Assembly (NCBI GenBank): GCA_964394665.1
Contig: CAYMYN010000008.1
Coordinates: 73,955 to 137,954, forward strand
Origin: CAYMYN01 sp964394665
GTDB taxonomy: Bacteria > Planctomycetota > UBA1135 > GCA-002686595
Direction of reading: 5' to 3'
Length of the DNA stretch: 64,000 bases
This document shows, in pieces, positions 1 through 7,594 of this stretch. Every line of letters starts with the position of its first letter. Within the stretch, counting starts at the first letter, position 1. The position numbers and the translations under genes are program-made. The notes beneath the pieces were generated by a model, which saw nothing but the letters and a program-made list of their open reading frames with translations, did not search any database and had not been told where the DNA came from.

Positions 1-574
1 CGAGTTCGCAGAAACAACGCGCCAGGCCCTGCAGGAACTTCAGCGCCTCGGGCATCGAAGCCGCCGGGATGCCGATGCCCCGCGCCAGGCGCTCGGCGTC
101 GGCGGCCGACAGGCCGTCCGCGGGCGAGAAGCCGGCCTTGAGGATCTTCTCGGGGGTCTTGGCCGCAACCTCCTCGATCTCCATGCCGCCCTCGGAGGAG
201 GCCATCATCACCGGGCGCTGCTCGCCGCGGTCGACCACCAGGCCGATGTAGAACTCCTTGGCGATCTGCGAGCCCTCCTCGATCCACAGGCGCCGCACGA
301 GTTGCCCGGCGGGGCCGGTCTGGTGCGTGACGAGGGTCTTGCCCAGGATCTCCGCCGCGGCCGCCCGCGCCTCGTCCGCGCTGCGCACGAGCTTCACCCC
401 GCCGGCCTTGCCGCGCCCGCCGGCGTGGATCTGGGCCTTGACCACCGCCAGCGGCCGGCCGAGGGTGCGGAAGGCGTCGGCCGCCTGGTCGGCGGAGGTG
501 AGCTCCTTGCCCCGCGGGACGGCGAGGCCGAAGCGCTCGAGGAGTTGTTTGGCCTGGAACTCGTGGATCTTCAT
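1..574 (-). CDS. sucC: Succinyl-CoA ligase (ADP-forming) beta subunit, N-terminal part (cut by window edge)
   Basis: The first 191 codons are present; the 3' end lies beyond the left edge. The product would be the ATP-grasp beta subunit that with SucD interconverts succinyl-CoA and succinate in the TCA cycle. The N-terminus MKIHEFQAKQLLERFG is the classic SucC start, and KAQIHAGGRGKAGGVKLV is the family's conserved glycine-rich nucleotide-binding stretch near residue 50. A later segment (VVDRGEQRPVMMASSEGGM) also fits the ATP-grasp domain. The ATG at 572-574 gives the usual family start. fumC and mdh lie about 13 kb away, so the TCA genes are close but not in one operon. sucD, if adjacent, would lie outside the window. 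Family assignment is secure. Confidence 0.95.
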   Translation of the reverse strand, partial: MKIHEFQAKQLLERFGLAVPRGKELTSADQAADAFRTLGRPLAVVKAQIHAGGRGKAGGVKLVRSADEARAAAAEILGKTLVTHQTGPAGQLVRRLWIEEGSQIAKEFYIGLVVDRGEQRPVMMASSEGGMEIEEVAAKTPEKILKAGFSPADGLSAADAERLARGIGIPAASMPEALKFLQGLARCFCEL

Positions 575-705
575 GGCGCGGGTTGCACGGGACCGGGGCC
601 GGTCGCGATCGAGGGCGGCGGCCGGATTTCGAGGCGGAGAGTCTACTCGCCCCCGCCGCGGGCGGCCACCGCGCCCTACACTCCCCGCCCCCGCGCCCCG
701 GCCCC

Positions 706-1911
706 ATGTTCCCCACCGAAGTGCCCCCCACCGGCGTCCCCACCGACCGGCTGCTGGTCGACCGCGACCTCGCGGCCGTCCTCGGCGCCTGGATCCGCGT
801 CGAACCCGGGGCCGCGCCCCCCGAGCCCCGCGCGCTCCAACCCGCCAGCCTGGACCTGCGCCTGGGCGCCCGCGCCTGGCGCGTGCGGGCCGGGTTCCTG
901 CCCGACGCGCGCCGCTTCGAGGAACGCCTGGCGGAGCTCGGCGCCGAGCCCCTCGAGCTGGGCCCCGGGGGCCTCGTGCTCGAGCGCGGGGCGGTGTACC
1001 TGGTGGAGCTCGAGGAACGCCTCGACCTGCCGCCGACCGTGCGCGCGCGCTTCAACCCGCGCAGCTCCGCGGGCCGCTGCGACCTGTTCACGCGCGTGCT
1101 GTGCGCGGGTCACCCGCGCTTCGACGAGGCGCCGGCCGGGTACCGGGGCAAGCTGCTGCTCGAGGTCGCGCCGCTCTCCTTCCGCGTGCGCCTCGCGCGC
1201 GGCGACCGCCTGTGCCAGGTGCGCCTGTTCCAGGGCCGCCCGGCCCTCGACGCGGACGCGCTGCGCGCCGAGCACTCGCGCCGACCCCTGTGTCACGCGG
1301 CGGGCGCGCCCGTCCCCCTGGAGGCCCTGCGGATCGACGAGGAGGGCGGCCTCCTGCTCTCGGTCGGCCTCGCCGGCCGCGACCCCGCCGGGTGGCGCTC
1401 GCGCCACACGGACGCCGTGCTGGAGTTCGCGCGCGAGGGCGCGCACGACGCCCACGAGTTCTTCGAGCCCGTGCGCGCACCCGGCGGCCGCTGCATCCTC
1501 GAGCCGGGCCCCTTCTACCTCTTCGCGAGCCGCGAGCGGGTCGCCGTCCCGCCCGACCTGGCGGCCGAGATGACGCCCGTCGACGTCGGCATCGGCGAGC
1601 TGCGCAACAATTACGCGGGCTTCTTCGACAGCGGCTTCGGTTGGCGCGAGGACGACGCCGGCCGCCCCCTGCCCGGCGGCACGCCGGCGGTGCTCGAGGT
1701 GCGCGCCCGCGACGTGCCCTTCCTGATCGAGGACGGGCAGGTGTTCTTCCGCCTGCGGTTCTTCCGCACCCACGGCCGACCCGAGCGCCTGTACGGCGCC
1801 GGCCGCGCGGGGGCGAGCTACCAGGAGCAGGACCTCACCCTGGCGCGCGCCTTCCGCGCCCCGCGCGGAACCCCCGGCGGCGCGATGGCCACCGGCGTGC
1901 CCGAACCCTAG
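706..1911 (+). CDS. dcd: 2'-deoxycytidine 5'-triphosphate deaminase, two-domain (tandem dUTPase-fold) form
   Basis: Encodes 401 residues, about twice the length of E. coli Dcd (193). Two dUTPase/DCD-type halves are visible. The first carries FNPRSSAGR around residue 111, matching the RSS-x-x-R active-site motif. The second carries NNYAGFFDSGFGW around residue 303, matching the 'AGF-x-D-x-GF' beta-hairpin of dUTPases. Double-length proteins of this kind are annotated as dCTP deaminases in other bacteria; the reaction is dCTP to dUTP plus ammonia for dTMP supply. I chose the ATG at 706 because the open frame upstream of it is low-complexity. A GTG-started rhomboid gene follows after 11 nt, so co-transcription is likely. 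The residue actually catalysing deamination was not assigned, so a dUTPase-like role remains possible. Confidence 0.75.
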   Translation: MFPTEVPPTGVPTDRLLVDRDLAAVLGAWIRVEPGAAPPEPRALQPASLDLRLGARAWRVRAGFLPDARRFEERLAELGAEPLELGPGGLVLERGAVYLVELEERLDLPPTVRARFNPRSSAGRCDLFTRVLCAGHPRFDEAPAGYRGKLLLEVAPLSFRVRLARGDRLCQVRLFQGRPALDADALRAEHSRRPLCHAAGAPVPLEALRIDEEGGLLLSVGLAGRDPAGWRSRHTDAVLEFAREGAHDAHEFFEPVRAPGGRCILEPGPFYLFASRERVAVPPDLAAEMTPVDVGIGELRNNYAGFFDSGFGWREDDAGRPLPGGTPAVLEVRARDVPFLIEDGQVFFRLRFFRTHGRPERLYGAGRAGASYQEQDLTLARAFRAPRGTPGGAMATGVPEP

Positions 1912-1922
1912 ACAGGCCCCCC

Positions 1923-2810
1923 GTGGAAGCGCCCTCCCCCGGCTGGTTGGAGCTACGTCGCGTCGGCCGCCGGCGCGCGGGCGAGCTGTCGTTGTTGCTC
2001 CAGTCGCTGAACCTGCCCCACCGGCTGCGCGAGGCGCCCGGCCACGTGGCCCTCGACGTGCCCGCGCCGCTGTTCGAGCGCGCCGAGTTCGAGCTCGAGC
2101 GCTACGAGCAGGAGAACCAGGGCTGGCCGCCGCGCGTGGAGCGCTTTCGCCCCGTGCCGACCTCGTTCCTGGGCCCGGCCGTGTACGCGCTCGTGTTGGG
2201 CGCGATGCACGCGCTGGCGCACGCGACCGCCCACGGGTCGCGCCTGCTGCAGCGCGGCCGCGTCGACAGCGAGCGCATCCAGGACGGCGAGCTCTGGCGC
2301 ACCTTCACGGCCCTGACCCTGCACGCCGACCTCCCGCACCTGGCGGGCAACCTGTTCCTCGGCGCGGCCCTCGGGCACCTGTGCGCCCAGGTGGTGGGCG
2401 GCGGCGTGGCCTGGCTCGGCATCCTCGGGGCGGGGGCGCTGGGGAACCTCGTCAACGTCTGGCTGCACGCCGGCCCCCACCGCTCCCTGGGCGCCTCGAC
2501 GGCGGTGTTCGGCGCCTTGGGTCTGCTCGCCTCCCTGCAATGGCGCGCGTGGGGCACGCGACGCGGCGGCTGGGTGCTGCGCCTGGCGCCCTTCCTCGCG
2601 GCCGGCGCGTTGCTCGGTTTCCTGGGCACGGGCGGCGAGAAGACCGACGTGGGCGCCCACGTGACGGGGCTGTTGGCGGGAGTCTCCCTGGGTCTCACCT
2701 TCCGCGGCCGGACCCAGGGCGCGCCCGGTGCGCGCGTGCAGCGGGCCGCGGGGATCCTGGCCCTCGTGCTCCTGGGTTGCGCCTGGTTCCTGGCCCTGGG
2801 GGCGCGGTGA
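1923..2810 (+). CDS. Rhomboid family intramembrane serine protease
   Basis: A 295-residue protein with a soluble N-terminus (about residues 1-80) and about six to seven hydrophobic segments. Rhomboid hallmarks are present in order: H-x3-N in HLAGNLFLG (H139, N143), the nucleophile motif GASTAVFG with serine near 192, and the catalytic histidine in DVGAHVTG near 246. Rhomboids cut transmembrane segments of membrane proteins within the bilayer; the substrate here is unknown. The N-terminal region resembles the small cytosolic domain seen in some bacterial rhomboids. The GTG at 1923 is the first plausible start after the dCTP deaminase stop. Its TGA overlaps the GTG of malQ by 4 nt, so translation is probably coupled. 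Confidence 0.88.
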   Translation: MEAPSPGWLELRRVGRRRAGELSLLLQSLNLPHRLREAPGHVALDVPAPLFERAEFELERYEQENQGWPPRVERFRPVPTSFLGPAVYALVLGAMHALAHATAHGSRLLQRGRVDSERIQDGELWRTFTALTLHADLPHLAGNLFLGAALGHLCAQVVGGGVAWLGILGAGALGNLVNVWLHAGPHRSLGASTAVFGALGLLASLQWRAWGTRRGGWVLRLAPFLAAGALLGFLGTGGEKTDVGAHVTGLLAGVSLGLTFRGRTQGAPGARVQRAAGILALVLLGCAWFLALGAR

Positions 2811-4222
2811 GCGCGCGGACGCAGCACGCCCTGTTCGGGGAGCGGGCCAGCGGCCTCCTGCTCCCGCTCGCCTCCCTGCCTGGACCCCACGGCGTCGGCG
2901 ACCTGGGCGCGGCGCGCGCCTTCGTCGACTGGCTGGCCGAGGCCGGCCAGCGTTGGTGGCAGATGCTGCCGGTGGGATCCCTGGGCGGCGGCAGCTCGCC
3001 CTACAGCGCGACCTCCTCCTTCGCCGGAGAGGAGCTCCTGCTCTCGCTCCAGGGCCTGGTCGACGAGGGTTGGCTCGCGCCGGCGGAGCTCGCCGCCCCC
3101 GGCGAGTTCGGCACCGGCCCGATCGACTACGCCGCCGCGCGGGCCTTCAAGTTGCCGCTCCTGCGGCTGGCCCAGGCGCGTTTCGTCGAACAGGGCGGGC
3201 CCGAGCGGGCGGACTTCGCCGAGTTCCGCGCGCGCAGCGCGCCCTGGCTCGAGGACTTCGCGCGCTTCGCCGGGCCCGACGCGGAGCTGGCCCGATTCTG
3301 CCAGTTCGCCTTCGAGCGCCAGTGGCGCGCCCTGCGAGCCCACGCCGCCGCCCGCGGCGTGCGGCTGCTCGGCGACCTGCCACTCTTCGTCGAGCTCGCC
3401 TCGAGCGACGTGCGCGCGCAGCCCGCGCTCTTTCGCCTCGACCGCCAGGGCCGACCGCGGGTCGTCTCCGGCGTGCCCCCGGACGCCTTCTCCGAGCACG
3501 GCCAGCTCTGGGGCCATCCCCACTACCGTTGGACCCAGCACCGGCGCACCGGGTTCGAGTGGTGGATCCGGCGCGTGCGGGCCCAGCTCGAACGCTTCGA
3601 CCTGGTGCGCATCGACCACTTCATCGGGCTCGTGCGCGCCTGGGAGGTGCGCTACGGCCGCGAACACGCCCGCGAGGGTCGCTACCGCGCGCAGCCCGGG
3701 CGCGATCTCCTGGCCGCCCTCGAGCGCGGCCTCGGCGGCGCCCTGCCCCTGGTCGCCGAGGACCTGGGCCTGGTGACCCGCGACGTGCGCGCGCTGGCCG
3801 CCGACTTCGCCCTGCCCACGATGCGCGTGTTGCAGTTCGCCTTCGACGAGGGCGGGAGCGAGCACCAACCCCACCGCCACCCCGAGCTGTGCCTGGCCTA
3901 CACCGGCACCCACGACAACGACACCTCCGCGGGCTGGCTCGCCGGCGCCTCGCCCGAGGCCCGCGCGCGGGCCCTGGTCTACGTCGGCGGCGCTCCGGAG
4001 CACTTCCCCTGGAGCCTCGTGCGCGCGGCCTGGACCTCGCCGGCGCGCATCGCGATCGCGCCCGTGCAGGACGTGCTCGGCTTGGGCTCCGAGGCCCGCA
4101 CCAACACGCCCGGCACGGTGCACGGCAACTGGACCTGGCGCCTGGCGCCAGGGGCGCTCGACGGCCACCTCGCCTGGCGCCTGCGCGAGCTCACCTGGGC
4201 CGCCGATCGCCTGCGCCTGTGA
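2807..4222 (+). CDS. malQ: 4-alpha-glucanotransferase (amylomaltase)
   Basis: A 471-residue GH77 enzyme of the compact bacterial type; E. coli MalQ is longer. It transfers alpha-1,4-glucan segments in maltodextrin and glycogen metabolism. Visible signatures are the N-terminal SPYSATSSFAGEELLLSL, the nucleophile motif VRIDHFIGL with Asp near residue 270, the acid/base glutamate in LVAEDLGLV near residue 318, and the conserved THDNDT near residue 368. The GTG start overlaps the rhomboid stop (GTGA), making it the third gene of a plus-strand run. No other glycogen genes are in the window. The family call is firm; the physiological substrate is inferred. Confidence 0.95.
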   Translation: MSARTQHALFGERASGLLLPLASLPGPHGVGDLGAARAFVDWLAEAGQRWWQMLPVGSLGGGSSPYSATSSFAGEELLLSLQGLVDEGWLAPAELAAPGEFGTGPIDYAAARAFKLPLLRLAQARFVEQGGPERADFAEFRARSAPWLEDFARFAGPDAELARFCQFAFERQWRALRAHAAARGVRLLGDLPLFVELASSDVRAQPALFRLDRQGRPRVVSGVPPDAFSEHGQLWGHPHYRWTQHRRTGFEWWIRRVRAQLERFDLVRIDHFIGLVRAWEVRYGREHAREGRYRAQPGRDLLAALERGLGGALPLVAEDLGLVTRDVRALAADFALPTMRVLQFAFDEGGSEHQPHRHPELCLAYTGTHDNDTSAGWLAGASPEARARALVYVGGAPEHFPWSLVRAAWTSPARIAIAPVQDVLGLGSEARTNTPGTVHGNWTWRLAPGALDGHLAWRLRELTWAADRLRL

Positions 4223-4236
4223 AGCGCGCGGGCGCT
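4223..4236. terminator. Small hairpin between convergent genes
   Basis: AGCGC-GCGG-GCGCT forms a 5-bp G+C-rich stem with a 4-nt loop directly after the malQ stop. It overlaps the last codon of the convergent CHRD gene. No T-run follows on either strand, so any terminator role is tentative. Confidence 0.3.
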
Positions 4237-5113
4237 ACTGCAGCTCGACCCCGTTGGTGAGGTTGAACCCGGTGCCGCAGGGGCTGGGAGGGTCGCGGAA
4301 CCAGCCCTGGTAGCGCAGGAACTGACCGGGCGGCGGCGCGAGCACCGAGCCCAGGTCCCACTGCGCCCGACCGGAGGCGTCGGGGATCCGCACGCCCAGG
4401 CGCACGACCGCGCCGCCCACGCAGCGCAGCCCGTCTCCGAACACGGCGCCGTTCCCGCCGTTCACCGCGTTGCCGCCCCGGAAGAGCAGCACCGGTTGGC
4501 CCGGGAGCAGGCGGTCGGCCACCATGCGCAGGCTCGCCGGAGCGGGACCCAGCTCGCCCGCGGGCCGCAGGCGACCGCCGAAGCCGCTGGAGTTGCGGCA
4601 GCCCTCGTGCGGGCCGGCCGAGTTCGCGCACGGGCAAGGCGTGCCCGTGCCGTCGCCAAAGCAGTAGCCGCGACCCAGGACCTCGAGCTGTCCACGGATC
4701 TCCCCGCCCGGCCAGAGGTTCGTGTGGATGTTGGCGTAGACCAGGCCGTTGAGCAGGTGCCCGATCTGCGTCGCGTTCACCGGCCACGTGCCGAGCTTCG
4801 GGGACCCGGCCGGCAGGTTGAAGAGCACCCCGGCGCTGGCCCCGGCGGGTGCGGGGCCGTGGAAGTGGGCCGCGTTCTCGGGCGAGGACAGGTTCTGGAA
4901 CGTGATCTCGAACTCCAGCACGCCCAGCACGTCGTTCAGGATGTAGAGGCCTTGTCCCGTGGCCGCGGTCGGCACGGGCGGCACCTCCTGATTGCCGTCG
5001 ATGGCCGAGTAGAGGTAGCGCACGTCGGCGCGGGCCGCGGGCGCGGGGAAGGCGAGCGCAAGGGTCAGGAACCCCAGGACCGCCAGGGGGAGGGACGGAA
5101 CGCGCAACTGCAT
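4235..5113 (-). CDS. Secreted CHRD-domain protein with a Cys-rich C-terminal tail
   Basis: A 292-residue protein with a signal peptide (hydrophobic run to AAARADV near residue 29). Residues about 31-145 form a CHRD domain, the fold first described in chordin, recognised from AAHFHGPAPAG and the closing NLWPGGEIRGQL. After it comes YCFGDGTGTPCPCANS, with cysteines near 151, 160, 162 and 172, and then an unassigned beta-rich region to the end. The Cys-rich cassette is, from memory, common in secreted proteins of certain planctomycetes. CHRD domains are extracellular and of uncertain function in bacteria. It ends convergently against malQ. The ATG at 5111-5113 was chosen because it directly opens the signal peptide. 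Confidence 0.8.
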   Translation of the reverse strand: MQLRVPSLPLAVLGFLTLALAFPAPAARADVRYLYSAIDGNQEVPPVPTAATGQGLYILNDVLGVLEFEITFQNLSSPENAAHFHGPAPAGASAGVLFNLPAGSPKLGTWPVNATQIGHLLNGLVYANIHTNLWPGGEIRGQLEVLGRGYCFGDGTGTPCPCANSAGPHEGCRNSSGFGGRLRPAGELGPAPASLRMVADRLLPGQPVLLFRGGNAVNGGNGAVFGDGLRCVGGAVVRLGVRIPDASGRAQWDLGSVLAPPPGQFLRYQGWFRDPPSPCGTGFNLTNGVELQ

Positions 5114-5310
5114 GGAGGACCTCCGCGACTCCGGTGAAGGTCGCGGCGCACGGGCCATCCCCGGCGCCCGCGAACCAGGACGGCATCCTAGCCACGCGGG
5201 CGGATTCCCGCCGGGATCGGCCCCCGGGGCGGCGTCACCTGCGCGCGGCTCCCCCTGGCGTGGTTCCTCGCCCCCCGGACGTCTCCTCGAGGGGCCCCGC
5301 CGACGGGCCG

Positions 5311-7215
5311 TCAGCCGCAGGTGTCGAGCTCGAGGTTGCCGAGCACGTCGAGGCCCTCGGGCAGGACCTTCTTCGGTGCGGAGGCTCCCCTGGACTTCGG
5401 CAGGGAGAGCGCGCGGCGGAAGCGCTCCAGCAAGTCGGGGCGGTCGGCCTCGCGCAGGGCCTCCTCGACCAGCGCCCGGGAATCGGGGTCCTTCCAGCGC
5501 ACGAGCGCCTTCTGCATGCGCCGCTCGCGATTCCCGCGCACCGCATGGCACGCCTCGCCGCTGATCGGGTCGCGGCCGACGACGTGTTGCACGAGGGCGC
5601 GCGTCATGGGCAACGGGATGAACTCCTGCACCTGCTCGGGCGAGTAGTTGCGCTCGAGCAACTTCTCGAAGAGCGTCAGCGCATCCGCGAGGGTCGTGCC
5701 CGGGTGGCCGACGATGAAGTAGTTGACCAGGTGTTGGTCCTTGCCCGCGGTCCTGCACTCTTCCTTGTAGTCCGCCTCGTAGGCCTCGTAGACGTCGAAG
5801 GAGGGCTTGTTCATGAAGCGCAGCGTGTCGGCCGAGGCGTGCTCGGGCGCGAGCTTCAGTCGGCCCGGGACGTGGTGCTTCACCAGGTCGTGGTGCAGCG
5901 GCAGCAGCTCGCCGTCCTTGCCGCGCAACATGTCGTAGCGGATGCCGGAGCTGACGAAGGCGTGCTTGACGCCCTGCACGCCGCGCACCAGCGAGAGCAG
6001 CCGGCGGTAGCCCTCGGTGGTCTTGTCAAGGCGCAGGGCCGGGCACGGATCGGGGGTCAGGCAGTCGCGGCCCAGGCACGGCTCGCCCTTCTCGAGCAGC
6101 TTGCAGCCCAGGCCGTACATGTTGGCCGTCGGGCCGCCGACGTCGGTGATCGTGCCGCGGAAGTCGTGCTGCGCGGCGAGCGCGGCGGCCTCGCGCAGGA
6201 TCGACTCCTCGCTGCGGCCCTGGATCGTGCGGCCCTGGTGGAAGGTGATCGAGCAGAACGAGCAGTCCGCCATGCACCCGCGGTGCGTGTTGAGGCTCCA
6301 ACGCACCGGCTCGAGGGCCGCGATGCCGCCCGCGGCGTCGTGGTCGGGGTGCCAGCGGCGGGTGAAGGGCAGGTCGTAGAACGAATCGACCTCGGCCTGG
6401 GTGGGCGGCAGGTACGGCGCATGCTGCACCACGAAGCGCCGATCGTGGCGTTGGGCGAGGGGCGCGGAGCTGGGCGAGTTCTCCGTGCGCACCGCCTCGA
6501 AGAGCTCGATCAGGAGCGACTCGTCCGCGGCCAGCTCCTCGAAGCTCGGCACGCTGCGCGCGCCCGCCGGCAGGTCCTCGGCCCGCGACACCTCGCAGGT
6601 GCCGGGGATGGCGCCCAGGGTCTCCCCGCGTTCGCGGCGGCGGGCGATCTCGAGCGCCTGGCGCTCGCCCATGCCCCACACGAGCAGATCGGCCTTCGAA
6701 TCGACCAGGATCGAGCGCCGCATGCGTTCGTCCCAGTAGTCCCAGTACGCCAAGCGGCGCGGGCCCGCCTCGAGGCCGCCGATCACCACCGGAACACCCG
6801 GGAAGTGGTGCCGCGCCGCGGCGGTGTAGGCGATCGTCGCGCGGTTGGGGCGGCCGGGCACGCCACCGGGACGGTAGACATCGCGGCGGCGCTTCTTCTT
6901 GGCCGCGGTGTAGTTGGTGACCATCGAGTCGATGGTCCCCGCGCTCACGCCCACGAACAGGCGCGGGGCCGGCAGGCGCGTCCAGCCCGAGCCGTCGGGC
7001 TCGAGGTCGGGCACGTCGAGGATGCCGACGCGGTAGCCCTGGGCCTCGAGGTAGCGGCCGATGACCGCCACGCCGAAGGAGGGGTGGTCGACGTAGCCGT
7101 CGCCGGTGACGAGCAGGACGTCGAGCTCGGCCCAACCGCGCTGCTCCATCTGGGCGCGCGTGCGGGGCAGGAAGGCCCCACGGTCGGGGGGCGCTGCGGG
7201 CGGTCGTTGGGCCAT
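5311..7215 (-). CDS. YgiQ-family (UPF0313) radical SAM protein
   Basis: A 634-residue protein of the YgiQ family. An N-terminal cobalamin-binding-like domain (about 30-250: VLLVTGDGYVDHPSFG, VVIGGLEAG) is followed by a radical SAM domain. The 4Fe-4S ligands are in RGCMADCSFCSITFHQGR (C314, C318, C321, the standard C-x3-C-x2-C). C-terminal family blocks include KLAPEHASADTLRFMNKPSF and PGTTLADALTLFEKLL. The reaction of YgiQ proteins is not established. Its length is within the family range. It sits upstream on the minus strand of the CHRD gene with about 200 nt between them, so they need not be co-transcribed. The ATG at 7213-7215 gives the usual short N-terminal extension. Confidence 0.92.
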   Translation of the reverse strand: MAQRPPAAPPDRGAFLPRTRAQMEQRGWAELDVLLVTGDGYVDHPSFGVAVIGRYLEAQGYRVGILDVPDLEPDGSGWTRLPAPRLFVGVSAGTIDSMVTNYTAAKKKRRRDVYRPGGVPGRPNRATIAYTAAARHHFPGVPVVIGGLEAGPRRLAYWDYWDERMRRSILVDSKADLLVWGMGERQALEIARRRERGETLGAIPGTCEVSRAEDLPAGARSVPSFEELAADESLLIELFEAVRTENSPSSAPLAQRHDRRFVVQHAPYLPPTQAEVDSFYDLPFTRRWHPDHDAAGGIAALEPVRWSLNTHRGCMADCSFCSITFHQGRTIQGRSEESILREAAALAAQHDFRGTITDVGGPTANMYGLGCKLLEKGEPCLGRDCLTPDPCPALRLDKTTEGYRRLLSLVRGVQGVKHAFVSSGIRYDMLRGKDGELLPLHHDLVKHHVPGRLKLAPEHASADTLRFMNKPSFDVYEAYEADYKEECRTAGKDQHLVNYFIVGHPGTTLADALTLFEKLLERNYSPEQVQEFIPLPMTRALVQHVVGRDPISGEACHAVRGNRERRMQKALVRWKDPDSRALVEEALREADRPDLLERFRRALSLPKSRGASAPKKVLPEGLDVLGNLELDTCG

Positions 7216-7332
7216 GGGGTGCTCGGGGATCGGTCCTCGCGTCGCCGCCGCGCTGCGGGGCTAGGCTCGGGGATCGGAGCGGACGGATCGGTCGACGCGT
7301 CGGGCGTCGCCCTGCCTCGAAGGCTGCCGCCT

Positions 7333-7458
7333 CTAGAAGCTGCCGTGGCGCGCGCGTTGGCGGCGGTTGACCTTGCGGCCGCCGGCGGTCCGTTGGCGGG
7401 TGCGGTAACCCGTCTTGCGGGCCTTCTTGAGCGTGCTCTTGCGGATCTTGACGTGCAT
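7333..7458 (-). CDS. rpmH: 50S ribosomal protein bL34 (41 residues)
   Basis: A very short, highly basic reading frame. The segment LKKARKTGYRTRQRTAGG followed by RKVNRRQRARHG aligns over its whole length with bL34 (LK-x-x-R-x-x-GFRxR-x-x-T-x-GGRKV-x-x-R-R-x-x-G). The N-terminus MHVKIRKS replaces the usual MKRT[FY]QPS but keeps the serine before LK. bL34 is a structural protein of the large subunit, normally 44-50 residues long. The usual rnpA partner is not visible next to it. The gene lies between the YgiQ gene and a secreted protein gene, all on the minus strand. The call rests on pattern matching over only 41 residues, but the match is dense. Confidence 0.82.
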   Translation of the reverse strand: MHVKIRKSTLKKARKTGYRTRQRTAGGRKVNRRQRARHGSF

Positions 7459-7594
7459 GGCGGGGCCTCCGGGCCGGCGAGGAGTCGGGAGATCCTAGCG
7501 GCGGCGGAGGCCGGTGCAAGGCCGGGCCGAGCCGTCCGGGCTGGGGCACGGGCCCCTGGGGCCCTTGCGAGCCCCTCCCCCGCCCGGGGAGGGC

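Noticed and set aside
2102..4168. 688-codon minus-strand frame opposite the rhomboid and malQ genes
   Set aside because: Antisense to two genes with clear catalytic motifs; product has no recognisable domain.
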